From: Bryobacterales bacterium
GTDB taxonomy: Bacteria > Acidobacteriota > Terriglobia > Bryobacterales > Bryobacteraceae
NCBI GenBank assembly: GCA_003132905.1
Contig: PKZC01000391.1
Span: 11,292-33,698 of the forward strand
Reading direction: 5' to 3'
DNA: 22,407 nt
Shown piece by piece: positions 14,808 through 22,407 of the stretch. Position 1 is the stretch's first letter. Each line of letters opens with the position of its first letter. Below the pieces are notes generated by a model. The model was not told where the DNA came from. It did not search any database and worked only from the letters and a program-made list of their open reading frames with translations. The position numbers and the translations under genes are program-made.

Positions 14808-15210
14808 TTACAGCGGGCCTGCTGGACTGTAAGCCGGTTTCTGTACCCCGAAGGGCGGCAGTCATTCCTCTGGGCAAGGCATTACTGCCAAGCTCTAGCA
14901 ACCTACCCGGAAGTCGAACGGAGCGGGCCGCTCCTCCTCCCCTATTTGGTCTTGCTCCGCATGGGGTTTGCCCTGCCAGACAGATCGCTCCATCCGCGGT
15001 GCGCTCTTACCGCACCTTTTCACCCTTACCGAAAACCGAGCTTGCACCCGGACCTCCGGCGGTATATTTTCTGTGGCACTTTCCGTGAAATCCGCTTTGA
15101 GCGAACCCCCCCGGCCGTTAGCCGGCATGCTGCCCTATGGAGACCGGACTTTCCTCCCGCGAAGCGAGTAAACACTCCACGAGCGACCACCCGTACAACA
15201 GGCCCACTTA
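14808..15210 (-). ncRNA. rnpB: RNase P RNA, bacterial class A
   Basis: The minus strand shows the conserved core in order: GGAGGAAAGUCCGG (15144-15157 reversed), GGUAAGGGUGAAAAGGUGCGG leading into GCGGUAAGAGCGCACCGC (14996-15013), GGAGCAAGACCAAAUAGGG (14940-14958), GGGUAGGUUGCU, GGAAUGACUGCC and AGAAACCGGCUUAC near the 3' end (14829-14842). P1 closes the molecule: GUGGGCCUG (15199-15207 reversed) with CAGGCCCGC (14813-14821 reversed). The ends are therefore known to within a few bases. It is the catalytic RNA that matures tRNA 5' ends. It starts about 34 bp after the oxidoreductase stop on the same strand; no convincing own promoter is seen. The L15 loop has GGC where E. coli has GGU. Confidence 0.96.
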
Positions 15211-15243
15211 ATTCTCGCAGATAGTGGAAGAAAAAAGGAGTAA

Positions 15244-16905
15244 TCAGGAAACGCCCGTAGCGGCGCGCTCCTGCTCGGCTTCGTCCGTTGTATCGGCGCG
15301 CGCTTCGTGATAATCCATCTCCGTGTTCACCGCCCAGATATTGGCCTTATCGCGTCTTCCTTCCACGATGTTGTCCACCGCCGTCATCGCCGTCAGCATG
15401 GAATGGTCCTGATTGTTGTACTTGTGCATGCCATTGCGGCCCACTAGAAATAGGTTGTGATAGCCATCCACGAAATCGCGAACCACCTGGAAACGATCGT
15501 AAGTGCCGAAGTACGCCGGATAAGTCTTCTCCATCCGGATGACAGTGCCGTCCAGCACGTCGGCGCGGGCCACGAGGCCCATCTTTTCAACTTCATCGAC
15601 GGCCAGCGCAATCATGTCTCCATCGGATTTGTGCCACAGTTCGTCGGTATCGTTGCAGAAATATTCCAGGCCGATCCAGGCCTTATTCGGATCGCACACC
15701 ATGTAAGGGCTCCAGTTATTGAAAATCTGCATTCGCCCCACCAGCACGTCGGGCTCCTGGATATAGATCCAGTTGTCCTTTAGCAGACCTTCGCCTTGCT
15801 CACGAATCTTGAGCCGGTTGAGCAGCAATCCCACGGTGATGAAGTCGCGATACATCAGACCGTCGCTCACTTCCGACACCTCGGCTGGAGTGGGCGCATC
15901 GAAACCCTGAATCAGCTCCTTGACGGGCATGGTGGAGAACACATACTGGGCCGGGAAAAACACCTGTTCTCCGGCGTCGCTACGCGCTGTGACGCCGGTA
16001 ACGCGATCTTCCGCGGCATGTATCCGGCACACCGTCCAGCCCGTGAGAATCTCGCCGCCATCGGCGCGCACCCGGCTGGCCACTTCCTCCCACAGTTGCC
16101 CGGGGCCGAGCTTGGGATAAAGAAACTTTTCGATGAGCGAGGTCTCGGTATTCTTTTGCCCGATTTCGGTGGACTGCCCTCCCATCAGTTTCTTGACATG
16201 ATGCATCAAAGCTTTACGCAATGAGAGGCCTTTGATCCGTTGCGCTCCCCATTCAGCGCTGATTTGATCGCATGGAACGCCCCACACTTTTTCGGTATAG
16301 CTTTTGAAGAACGTTTCATACAAGTGCCTGCCGAACCGGTTGATAAGGAAATCTTCCAGAGTGTTCTCGGGACGGATAGGCCGCAATGAGCTGGCCACAT
16401 AACTGAGTCCCGCCTTGATGGTGCGGACGGCGCCCAGGTTTCGCAGCGTCGCGAGATTCAGTTTGAGCGGGTAGTCGAAAAGCTTGCGCAAATAAAAGAT
16501 GCGAGATTTGCGCGGCCTTACCAGCATTACCAGGTCGTCGAATTCGGGATCGGGCGGCGGTCCATTTTGTCCCGCCACGGCTTTTGCCGCAAACGCGCGC
16601 TCCTGGTTTTGATAAACCAGCCGTTGGTTGGCTTCGCTGGTCTGCTCCACCGGCAGCAAAGAAGTCCACCAATCCATCACCCGATCCGATTTGGAAAAGA
16701 AACGGTGGCCACCTATGTCGATCCGATTACCCTTGTACGCCACAGTCCGAGAGATGCCGCCCATGTAAGCGCTCTTCTCCAACACCAGCGGCTTAATGCC
16801 GGTGCGCCTCAAAAGCTCTAGCGCGGCAGTTAAGCCGGCCGGTCCTGCGCCAATGATGACAGCTGTTCCTCGGGAAGTCTTGGTCACTCGGGGAGTCATA
16901 GACAT
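15244..16905 (-). CDS. FAD-dependent amine-oxidase-type oxidoreductase
   Basis: 553 residues from ATG 16905; ATG 16899 or a TTG at 16983 are alternatives and none has a clear ribosome-binding site. The dinucleotide fold is [19 protein letters not shown] (from 17) with the ribose-binding Glu in LVLEKS (40-45), then [20 protein letters not shown] (from 49), a pattern shared by protoporphyrinogen-oxidase-like and UDP-galactopyranose-mutase-like flavoproteins. The C-terminal FAD segment reads [20 protein letters not shown]. Related genes often lie near polysaccharide or glycosyltransferase genes, as here with two GT-C proteins. The substrate is unknown; a sugar-nucleotide or lipid role is inference. 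It is divergent from the membrane protein at 17015, the two sharing about 109 bp of upstream DNA. Confidence 0.85.
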   Translation of the reverse strand: MSMTPRVTKTSRGTAVIIGAGPAGLTAALELLRRTGIKPLVLEKSAYMGGISRTVAYKGNRIDIGGHRFFSKSDRVMDWWTSLLPVEQTSEANQRLVYQNQERAFAAKAVAGQNGPPPDPEFDDLVMLVRPRKSRIFYLRKLFDYPLKLNLATLRNLGAVRTIKAGLSYVASSLRPIRPENTLEDFLINRFGRHLYETFFKSYTEKVWGVPCDQISAEWGAQRIKGLSLRKALMHHVKKLMGGQSTEIGQKNTETSLIEKFLYPKLGPGQLWEEVASRVRADGGEILTGWTVCRIHAAEDRVTGVTARSDAGEQVFFPAQYVFSTMPVKELIQGFDAPTPAEVSEVSDGLMYRDFITVGLLLNRLKIREQGEGLLKDNWIYIQEPDVLVGRMQIFNNWSPYMVCDPNKAWIGLEYFCNDTDELWHKSDGDMIALAVDEVEKMGLVARADVLDGTVIRMEKTYPAYFGTYDRFQVVRDFVDGYHNLFLVGRNGMHKYNNQDHSMLTAMTAVDNIVEGRRDKANIWAVNTEMDYHEARADTTDEAEQERAATGVS

Positions 16906-17014
16906 AAGATGGGAGCTTGGCGGACGGTCCGCAGCAATCGGAGATGCTTCATTTATCTCACCATAGACGCGGTCGAAGCGCAAAGTTTCTCAAAACGTCT
17001 AAAATTGAACCTTA

Positions 17015-18868
17015 GTGCATTCAGGGGCCGTTATAAAAGGTGACGCACGTCCACACCCGTCGATCTATTTGACCTGCATCGTCTATGCACTGCTGACGGG
17101 ACTAACCGTCCATCGCCACGAGCCCTGGGCCGATGAAGCACAATCCTGGCTGCTCGGCCGCGATGCAAGTCTGGGTGAGTTGTGGGGCCATCTGCTGCAC
17201 TATGAAGGAACACCCGGCCTGTGGCAAAGTTTCTTGCACCTACTGATCCGGCTCGGGCTGTCGTACTCGGCGTACGGTTACGTGTCAGCTTCTCTCTCCC
17301 TGATCGCCGTGGTTCTTCTGCTTCGATATGCGCCTCTGCCCCTTTTTATTAGAATCTTACTGCCTTTCACTTACTTTCTCTGTTACCAATATGCGGTCGT
17401 CGCTCGAAGCTATGCTTTTATCGCGCCACTATTGTTTGGAATCGCGGCCATTTATCCCAACGCGATCCGCAAGCCGGTCTTGACGACGGCGCTGCTGTGT
17501 CTGCTGGCAGGAGTCAGCGTACACGGCTTTCTGATATCGGTATGCATCTGGGCGACTCTGAACGGCCCGTTGCTCTTAGACTGGCGCAGGCTGCAATCTT
17601 CCGAGCGCCGGACATTCGCACTTCAAGCGTTGACTTACTGTGCGGTCCTGATTTTCCTGTTGGTTTGCGCCTGGCCCGCGCGCGATGTGGCGTTCGCCGA
17701 GCATCGGGGGTTCTCGAACTGGAACCTACTTGCGGATGTCACCACGGCGGGCCTGGCGGGAGCTTTTACCGGTAACTGGATTACGTCGTTAGCTTTGATC
17801 GCGCTCTCGGCGCCGCTTCTGTGGCGGGGCGGTGGATGGCTGTTCTTCCTTCTGGTGAACCTAGCTCTTTTTCTCTTCGGGACACTTGTCTACGCGCAAC
17901 TGTGGCACTTCGGCATTCTGTTTTTGGCGTGGCTGTTCGCAATTTGGATTTCAGCCGCCAAGACCCCGGTAACCACGCCCACGGTGCTAGCGCTAGTCGC
18001 CGCCATCGGGGTCCAGTTTTATTGGACTGCTGCCGCGATCCGTTACGACTGGGATCACGCTTACTCGGGAAGCCTTGCGGCAGCCCAGCATTTGATGGAG
18101 ACCGGCTTGCCTGCGGGCGGCCTTTACGCTATTGGTTACCCGACCGTCGCCGTGCAACCATATTTTCCGGCGAACATTTACTCCAACCTTCATGGCGGCG
18201 GTTATTGGGATTGGTCCAAACGAAACCGCGCCAGCGATCCAGCGGCGCTATTTGCCTCGGACCGGCGCGAACTGGTGTTGGTTGGTTATAAGAATCCATC
18301 CGAGAAACAGTATTGGGCCGGACTTCTCGCGCTGCTTGGTTACGGCGTCAAGCAACATTTCGAGGGGCGCACTTTCTGGCAGACCGGCGTTTTCGAGTTG
18401 GAATCTTATGATCTTTACGCAAACGAATTTCCCTCTCGCGCCAGCAGCAGCGTAAGCATGGCCGATCCCTCAGAAGCGGCTCAGTTCTTAAATGGCTTTT
18501 ATGACATCGAAGGAAAATCTCGCTGGACGGCCAGGAACTTCACGGTGCTGCTCAAAGGTCCGCCCGGGTCCAATCCTCAAGGCGCCGATCTGGTGCTCAA
18601 GCTGTATATTCCCGATTCGCAGATTCAGAAATTAGGGGCAATCACCCTGAGCGCGGAAGTCGGGGGCCACGAACTGCCAGCGCGAACGTTCTCACAGTCG
18701 AACCAATACACCTATTCGGCTCGGGTACCGGCCGACGCGCTGCGGTCCGGCTTCGCCGTGCTGAACTTTCGACTGGATAAATCGTCCGGAGGCCTGAACG
18801 GAGACGCGCGCGATCTCGGCGTTGTCGTTACGGAAGTTGGCCTTGCACCACCGTCCCCGCCGCAATAG
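17015..18868 (+). CDS. Multi-pass GT-C-type membrane protein with C-terminal soluble domain
   Basis: 617 residues from a GTG start. The N-terminal helix is followed by HEPWADEAQSWLLGRD (35-50), an acidic DE motif in the first extracytoplasmic loop like the catalytic acid of GT-C enzymes using polyprenyl-phosphate sugars. There are about ten hydrophobic helices (for example LIAVVLLLRYAPLPLFIRIL, WLFFLLVNLALFLFGTLVYA), with the hydrophobic part ending near residue 350. The last 260 or so residues are soluble and end in a beta-rich stretch (LVLKLYIPDSQIQKLGAITL, YTYSARVPADALRSGFAVLN). Likely role: transfer of a lipid-linked sugar outside the cytoplasmic membrane; donor and acceptor unknown. Its 3' end overlaps the convergent glycosyltransferase gene by 41 bp. 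No good ribosome-binding site precedes the GTG, so the start is tentative. Confidence 0.75.
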   Translation: MHSGAVIKGDARPHPSIYLTCIVYALLTGLTVHRHEPWADEAQSWLLGRDASLGELWGHLLHYEGTPGLWQSFLHLLIRLGLSYSAYGYVSASLSLIAVVLLLRYAPLPLFIRILLPFTYFLCYQYAVVARSYAFIAPLLFGIAAIYPNAIRKPVLTTALLCLLAGVSVHGFLISVCIWATLNGPLLLDWRRLQSSERRTFALQALTYCAVLIFLLVCAWPARDVAFAEHRGFSNWNLLADVTTAGLAGAFTGNWITSLALIALSAPLLWRGGGWLFFLLVNLALFLFGTLVYAQLWHFGILFLAWLFAIWISAAKTPVTTPTVLALVAAIGVQFYWTAAAIRYDWDHAYSGSLAAAQHLMETGLPAGGLYAIGYPTVAVQPYFPANIYSNLHGGGYWDWSKRNRASDPAALFASDRRELVLVGYKNPSEKQYWAGLLALLGYGVKQHFEGRTFWQTGVFELESYDLYANEFPSRASSSVSMADPSEAAQFLNGFYDIEGKSRWTARNFTVLLKGPPGSNPQGADLVLKLYIPDSQIQKLGAITLSAEVGGHELPARTFSQSNQYTYSARVPADALRSGFAVLNFRLDKSSGGLNGDARDLGVVVTEVGLAPPSPPQ

Positions 18869-20498
18869 AACCCTCAAGCCGCCGGCTGGTGTTGTTTGAC
18901 AGCAGAAAGAACCTTCCGGATTGTGTTTCGGTGGCTGTGTGGGTGTTTGCTGCCGCAGCCCTGGCAACCTCGCGCAAGTCTTCAGGAATCATAAAATCGC
19001 GATCGGGGCTGCAGCGGATTAATTCGGCCAGCTCCGAAACCGCCCCGCTATCGATGAGCGTGCCTTCCGGGTGCAAGTCATCCGGTAATTTCCAGGATCG
19101 CAGGCGTTGCTCATACACCGGCATCAACGCGTTCAGCGAACAGAATTGCTGGCTGCTCAAAATCATGCCCAGGCGATAAAAGAACTCCGACGTTTTGCTC
19201 GGGTCCAAAGGAGCCAGATAAACATAGCGCACTTTCGGCAAATCGATCACGGATGCGTAAAATTCATCGTCAGGCGATACGATGAGTAATTCGTTGGTCC
19301 GGCGCAGATGGCTATAGCCATCGAATGCACGGGCGGATGGAACGGACTGCGCGCCATAATCGAGTCCCCACGATGCGTCATCCGACCACGCTTTCACGCC
19401 GAAGAGCAAGACGAGTACTCCACACGTCACCCAAGCCAACCGGCCGCGCAGCAGCGGAGAAAACTCAGCGCTCATCAGCACCAGCACGGGCAAAAGGGGC
19501 AGCAGGTAATACGCAGCGCGGGTTCCGAAAACTCCCAGACCAAGCGCAGCTATCAGGAACCACGCTGCGAGCAAGCGCGCCTGCAGTTGGTTCGAACGTC
19601 TCCAGGCGTGCACTGTCCACGGAAGGCTCGTCAACCACAAAACCACCAAGATCGGATCGGTGCGCAGAAGCGTTCGGAAATAAAACCAAAAGTTTGAGTC
19701 TTCCGTGTATCGCGACGGCGCGGTCACGCCTGACCCTAACAATTGAAATCGAATGTACTCCGCGACAAACCAATCCCTATGCACGGCAAATTCGTAGATG
19801 TGCCAGGGCGCCGCCACCAGTGCCGCCACTACAAATGCCAGCGCAACGCTTCGCAGCGGAGGCCGTTCTTTACGCCCGGCAAGCATCCAATAAAGCGCGA
19901 GAATCAACAGTGGAAGCAAACCGGCGGCGCTCTTAGTCATCACCGGAGCCCCCGATAATGCACCGAACGCAATAGCCGTCCAGCGGCGTTGAAAAACAGG
20001 GTCCGCCGCAATGACGCACATCGCCGCCACGAGGAACAATGTCAGCAGTGTATCGGTCATGAACTTTCGCCCGATGGAGTGAAACACCGGCATGCCAAGC
20101 AACATCACTACGCCCGCCACGCCAGCGGCCATGGATTGCGATCGTCTGAGCCACCAATAGATGAGCACGCAACACAGCACCCCCGCGACCAACACCGGCA
20201 AACGGAGCGCCACCGGATTGACGCCGAAGATCCGCATGCTGGCAGCACCGGCCCACATCAACAAGGGCGGCTTGTTGAGCATGAACCGATCCAGAAAAAT
20301 CGGAGTCGCCCAGTCACCCGTCTGAACCATTCGCGCCGCGGTGTGGCCATACACCGCCTCATCCTGCGCGCCGGCGTGCAGCAGCGGATCCACAAAGCCG
20401 CTCGCCATTCCAGCGCTGGAAATTCCATAGCTGAGCGCAATGGCTGCGACCAGGCCGACGGCGGCCAGTTCCCCCAGGCCCGTGAAGTGAAGACGCAC
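18828..20498 (-). CDS. GT39/ArnT-like membrane glycosyltransferase
   Basis: 556 residues from GTG 20498; an in-frame GTG at 20567 would add 23 residues but run 38 bp into the divergent gene. The first loop carries AQDEAVYGHTAARMVQTGDW with the acidic pair D46-E47, followed by FMLNKPPLLMW (72-82), NPVALRLPVL (94-103) and FHSIGRKFMTDTLLTLFLVA: the PMT/ArnT family pattern. About 11 membrane helices are followed by a soluble C-terminal domain. Family reaction: transfer of a sugar from polyprenyl phosphate to lipid A, protein or another acceptor in the periplasm. The acceptor here is unknown; no lipid A or arn genes are adjacent. It overlaps the convergent GT-C gene at its 3' end. Confidence 0.88.
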   Translation of the reverse strand: MRLHFTGLGELAAVGLVAAIALSYGISSAGMASGFVDPLLHAGAQDEAVYGHTAARMVQTGDWATPIFLDRFMLNKPPLLMWAGAASMRIFGVNPVALRLPVLVAGVLCCVLIYWWLRRSQSMAAGVAGVVMLLGMPVFHSIGRKFMTDTLLTLFLVAAMCVIAADPVFQRRWTAIAFGALSGAPVMTKSAAGLLPLLILALYWMLAGRKERPPLRSVALAFVVAALVAAPWHIYEFAVHRDWFVAEYIRFQLLGSGVTAPSRYTEDSNFWFYFRTLLRTDPILVVLWLTSLPWTVHAWRRSNQLQARLLAAWFLIAALGLGVFGTRAAYYLLPLLPVLVLMSAEFSPLLRGRLAWVTCGVLVLLFGVKAWSDDASWGLDYGAQSVPSARAFDGYSHLRRTNELLIVSPDDEFYASVIDLPKVRYVYLAPLDPSKTSEFFYRLGMILSSQQFCSLNALMPVYEQRLRSWKLPDDLHPEGTLIDSGAVSELAELIRCSPDRDFMIPEDLREVARAAAANTHTATETQSGRFFLLSNNTSRRLEGSIAAGTVVQGQLP

Positions 20499-20517
20499 GA
20501 AGTGATATCGTAGCTCT

Positions 20518-20524
20518 GCGGAGG
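20518..20524 (+). promoter_or_regulatory. Ribosome-binding site for a TTG start
   Basis: GCGGAGG ends six bases before TTG 20530. It supports the unusual TTG codon as the true start of the NHL/PAL-like gene, whose signal peptide begins immediately after it. Confidence 0.75.
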
Positions 20525-20529
20525 CTACC

Positions 20530-21642
20530 TTGACACGTTCTTTGATCCTTGCATTGGCTTGTTTCACTGCGGTCGCGTTCGGAGATGACGTGGGGGGAAC
20601 GCAAGTTCTTGAAATTCCCTACGAATCGGTACCCAATTTCCTAAAGCTGCCGCCCGACCTGTATCTGGGCGAAGCATCCGGGGTGGCCGTCAATTCCAAG
20701 AAACATATCTTTGTGTTTTCGCGCGGCAACACCACGGGACCGGCCTACGGCGCGGCTGCGGCTCAAATTCTCGAATTCTCGCCCGAAGGCAAGTACATTC
20801 GCGAAATCGGCCATAACCTGTACGCCTGGTCTTTCGCACATGCTATCCGCTTCGACAAAGACGATAACCTGTGGGCCGTCGACAAGGGCTCGGACATGAT
20901 CATCAAGTTCAATCCCGAGGGACGCGTGGTGATGGTTTTCGGGCGGAAGAAAGAAGCCTCCGACGAGGGAACCGAGCCTTGGAAGCATCCCAAGCCTCCG
21001 CTCCCCGCCAGCAACGGCCAGTTCCGGCAGCCCACCGATGTCACCTGGGATCCGCAAGGCAACATTTTCATCAGCGACGGCTACATCAATTCGCGCGTCG
21101 CAAAGTTCGACAAGAATGGCGATTGGGTGAAGCAGTGGGGCACTCCCGGCAACGGCCCGGGCGAGTTCAATACGCCGCACAGCATCGCTTCGGACGACAA
21201 AGGCAACATCTACGTGGCCGATCGCGGGAATCGGCGCATCCAGGTTTTCGATCCCGATGGAATGTTTCTGCGCGAGATCACCATCAACGTGCCGGCCCCA
21301 CCCGTGGTTCACATGTGGATGGGCAATCCCCCGCCAGCGACTCCCCCAGCGGCGACGGTAGGCACCGCTCCTCCCAACGGGACAATGCAAAACGGAGCGC
21401 CGTGGGCCATCTGCATCACACCCGGACCGACGCAGTATCTGTATAGCGCCGACGCATATCCTGGGCGCATCTACAAACTGACGCTGGACGGCAAAGTGGT
21501 GGGCGTTTTGGGCAGCATGGGCCATCAACTGAAGCAGTTCGGCTGGGTTCACGAAATGGCGTGCCCATCGGAAAATGAAATTTACACCGCTGAAATCCTG
21601 AACTGGCGAGTGCAGAAGCTGCTCCTGCATCCGGCGAAGTAG
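20530..21642 (+). CDS. Secreted NHL-repeat propeller, PAL-like (peptidyl-hydroxyglycine lyase homologue)
   Basis: 370 residues from TTG 20530 with a good ribosome-binding site. Signal peptide 1-18 (MTRSLILALACFTAVAFG). A six-bladed NHL propeller follows (about 45-368). Against the animal PAL domain as I recall it, the active-site residues line up: R65 in FVFSRGN (rat R533), H104 in SFAHAIRFD (zinc H585), Y185 in ISDGYINSRV (Y654), H217 in NTPHSIAS (zinc H690), R232 in VADRGNRRIQVF (R706) and H341 in GWVHEMA (zinc H786). The PAL disulphide cysteine next to the tyrosine is replaced (I186). A Pro-rich insertion (about 252-290) lies before the last blade. Expected chemistry, by homology only: zinc-dependent dealkylation of a carbinolamide. 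The cytochrome c-monooxygenase gene follows after four bases, so they are almost certainly one operon. Confidence 0.85.
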   Translation: MTRSLILALACFTAVAFGDDVGGTQVLEIPYESVPNFLKLPPDLYLGEASGVAVNSKKHIFVFSRGNTTGPAYGAAAAQILEFSPEGKYIREIGHNLYAWSFAHAIRFDKDDNLWAVDKGSDMIIKFNPEGRVVMVFGRKKEASDEGTEPWKHPKPPLPASNGQFRQPTDVTWDPQGNIFISDGYINSRVAKFDKNGDWVKQWGTPGNGPGEFNTPHSIASDDKGNIYVADRGNRRIQVFDPDGMFLREITINVPAPPVVHMWMGNPPPATPPAATVGTAPPNGTMQNGAPWAICITPGPTQYLYSADAYPGRIYKLTLDGKVVGVLGSMGHQLKQFGWVHEMACPSENEIYTAEILNWRVQKLLLHPAK

Positions 21643-21646
21643 AACT

Positions 21647-22407
21647 ATGAGAACCTTTGCTCTGCTTCTGCTGTCGGCCGCAACGATGCTCGCGGGCACA
21701 ACATCCAACGTGACGTTCTATCGGGATGTTCTGCCTGTTCTTCAGGAGCGCTGCCAGAGCTGTCATCGCGCAGGCGAAGTAGGTCCCATGGCGTTCGGCG
21801 CATACGATCAGACCCGCCCTTGGGCCAAGGCCATCAAGCAGGCCGTGCTGTTGGGGAAAATGCCGCCTTGGTACGCCGATGCGCCGCAGGGCCGGTTTCA
21901 TAACGATCCGCGATTATCGCAGCCGGAGATCGACAAGCTGGTGGCTTGGGCCGACAATGGCGCGCCGGCCGGCAATCCGAAGGATGCTCCGCGTCCAGTG
22001 ACCTTCCAGGAAGGCTGGACCATCGACAAACCGGATGCGATCTTCGCGGTTCCCACGCCGTTCCAAATTCCAGCTACGGGAACATTGGAATATACCTACG
22101 TCATCGTGCCCACCGGCTTCACCCGAGACCGCTGGGTCACGCAGGTGGAAGTGCGGCCGGGAAATCGCGCTGTGGTGCATCACGCCAATGTCTACATCCG
22201 TGAGCCTGGGTCCAACTGGCTGCGCGAATATCCGATGGGCAAATTGTTCGTGCCGGAGGAGCGTGGTGAGCGCGTAGGAACCGGAGGCTCCAGCAGCGCG
22301 GGCGCCAGCGTGCGTGAACAAGTGATCGCGGGTTTTTCTCCAGGCCGCCCCGCCAAACAAGTCCCCGATGGCTACGCAATGCTGATTCCGGCCGGCTCTG
22401 ACCTGGT
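21647..22407 (+). CDS. Secreted cytochrome c fused to PHM-like copper monooxygenase (partial)
   Basis: 253 full codons are visible; the gene runs off the right edge. Signal peptide 1-17 (MRTFALLLLSAATMLAG). The c-type haem domain (about 22-108) has CQSCH (C36, C39, H40) and a probable axial Met72 in GKMPPW. From about 116 the sequence follows the copper type II ascorbate-dependent monooxygenase pattern: TLEYTYVIVPTGFTRDRWVT, then AVVHHANVYI with the H178-H179 pair equivalent to the PHM CuH ligands H107/H108, and PDGYAMLIPAGSDL just before the cut. The third CuH His and the CuM HxH/Met ligands would lie beyond the window. Family reaction: copper-dependent C-H hydroxylation with O2. The haem domain may feed electrons to the copper site (inference). 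Confidence 0.85.
   Translation, partial: MRTFALLLLSAATMLAGTTSNVTFYRDVLPVLQERCQSCHRAGEVGPMAFGAYDQTRPWAKAIKQAVLLGKMPPWYADAPQGRFHNDPRLSQPEIDKLVAWADNGAPAGNPKDAPRPVTFQEGWTIDKPDAIFAVPTPFQIPATGTLEYTYVIVPTGFTRDRWVTQVEVRPGNRAVVHHANVYIREPGSNWLREYPMGKLFVPEERGERVGTGGSSSAGASVREQVIAGFSPGRPAKQVPDGYAMLIPAGSDL

Noticed and set aside
14650..15230. Short frames on both strands in the rnpB region
   Set aside because: The region is RNase P RNA by its conserved core and P1 pairing; the frames have no protein-like features.
20641..21708. 355-residue antisense frame over the PAL-like gene
   Set aside because: Shadow of the propeller gene, whose signal peptide, repeats and active-site residues are clear.
21416..22360. 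Minus-strand frames at the right edge
   Set aside because: Antisense to the cytochrome c-monooxygenase fusion, which has CxxCH, a signal peptide and the HH copper motif.

Overview
The window is GC-rich, gene-dense bacterial chromosome. It most resembles an Acidobacteriota genome of the Bryobacter/Solibacter type. This is an inference from gene content: a FecR protein with a Gly/Trp/Tyr-rich tail, a secreted M2 (ACE-like) peptidase, an NHL/PAL-like propeller next to a cytochrome c-copper monooxygenase fusion, and PilZ proteins. No tRNA, complete 16S/23S rRNA gene, IS element, CRISPR array or prophage gene was seen; the one structural RNA is RNase P RNA.

Layout. 1-866 (-): 5' part of a CpaB/RcpC Flp-pilus gene running off the left edge, divergent from a FecR-domain exported protein (1116-2132) that carries a perfect 33-bp in-frame tandem duplication. 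2168-5083: a SPOR-domain membrane protein (-), a tiny His-rich secreted protein (+), a single-pass membrane protein with a probable beta-sandwich ectodomain (+), a small hypothetical (+), a PilZ protein (-) and a possible 40-residue ORF (-). 5190-7931: a YdcF-family protein (-), divergent from a TrmH/SpoU 2'-O-methyltransferase and RarA (+). 8077-11095: a second PilZ protein, a full-length M2 peptidase and a DnaC-like ATPase with an N-terminal Cys cluster. 11172-14190: an RHH antitoxin and its PIN toxin, the toxin split by a one-base frameshift, then a translationally coupled pair of PLP enzymes (alpha-oxoamine synthase and class I aminotransferase). 14266-14649: a conserved-looking hypothetical. 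14808-15210 (-): rnpB, recognised from its conserved core sequences. 15244-20498: a FAD-dependent oxidoreductase (-), a GT-C type multi-pass membrane protein (+) and a convergent GT39/ArnT-like glycosyltransferase (-), the last two overlapping at their 3' ends. 20530-22407 (+): an NHL propeller with the complete catalytic and zinc-ligand set of peptidyl-alpha-hydroxyglycine alpha-amidating lyase (PAL), followed four bases later by a secreted cytochrome c fused to a PHM-like copper monooxygenase, cut by the right edge.

The most interesting system is that last pair. It looks like a split, reordered bacterial counterpart of animal peptidylglycine alpha-amidating monooxygenase (PHM + PAL), with a c-type haem domain built into the hydroxylase where the animal enzyme uses ascorbate. 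The proposed chemistry is inference; the residue correspondences are read from the sequence against remembered family sequences. Other points are the frameshifted toxin behind an intact antitoxin, the recent tandem duplication in the FecR domain, a GGC instead of GGU at the tRNA-CCA-binding loop of RNase P RNA, and the coupled PLP enzyme pair.
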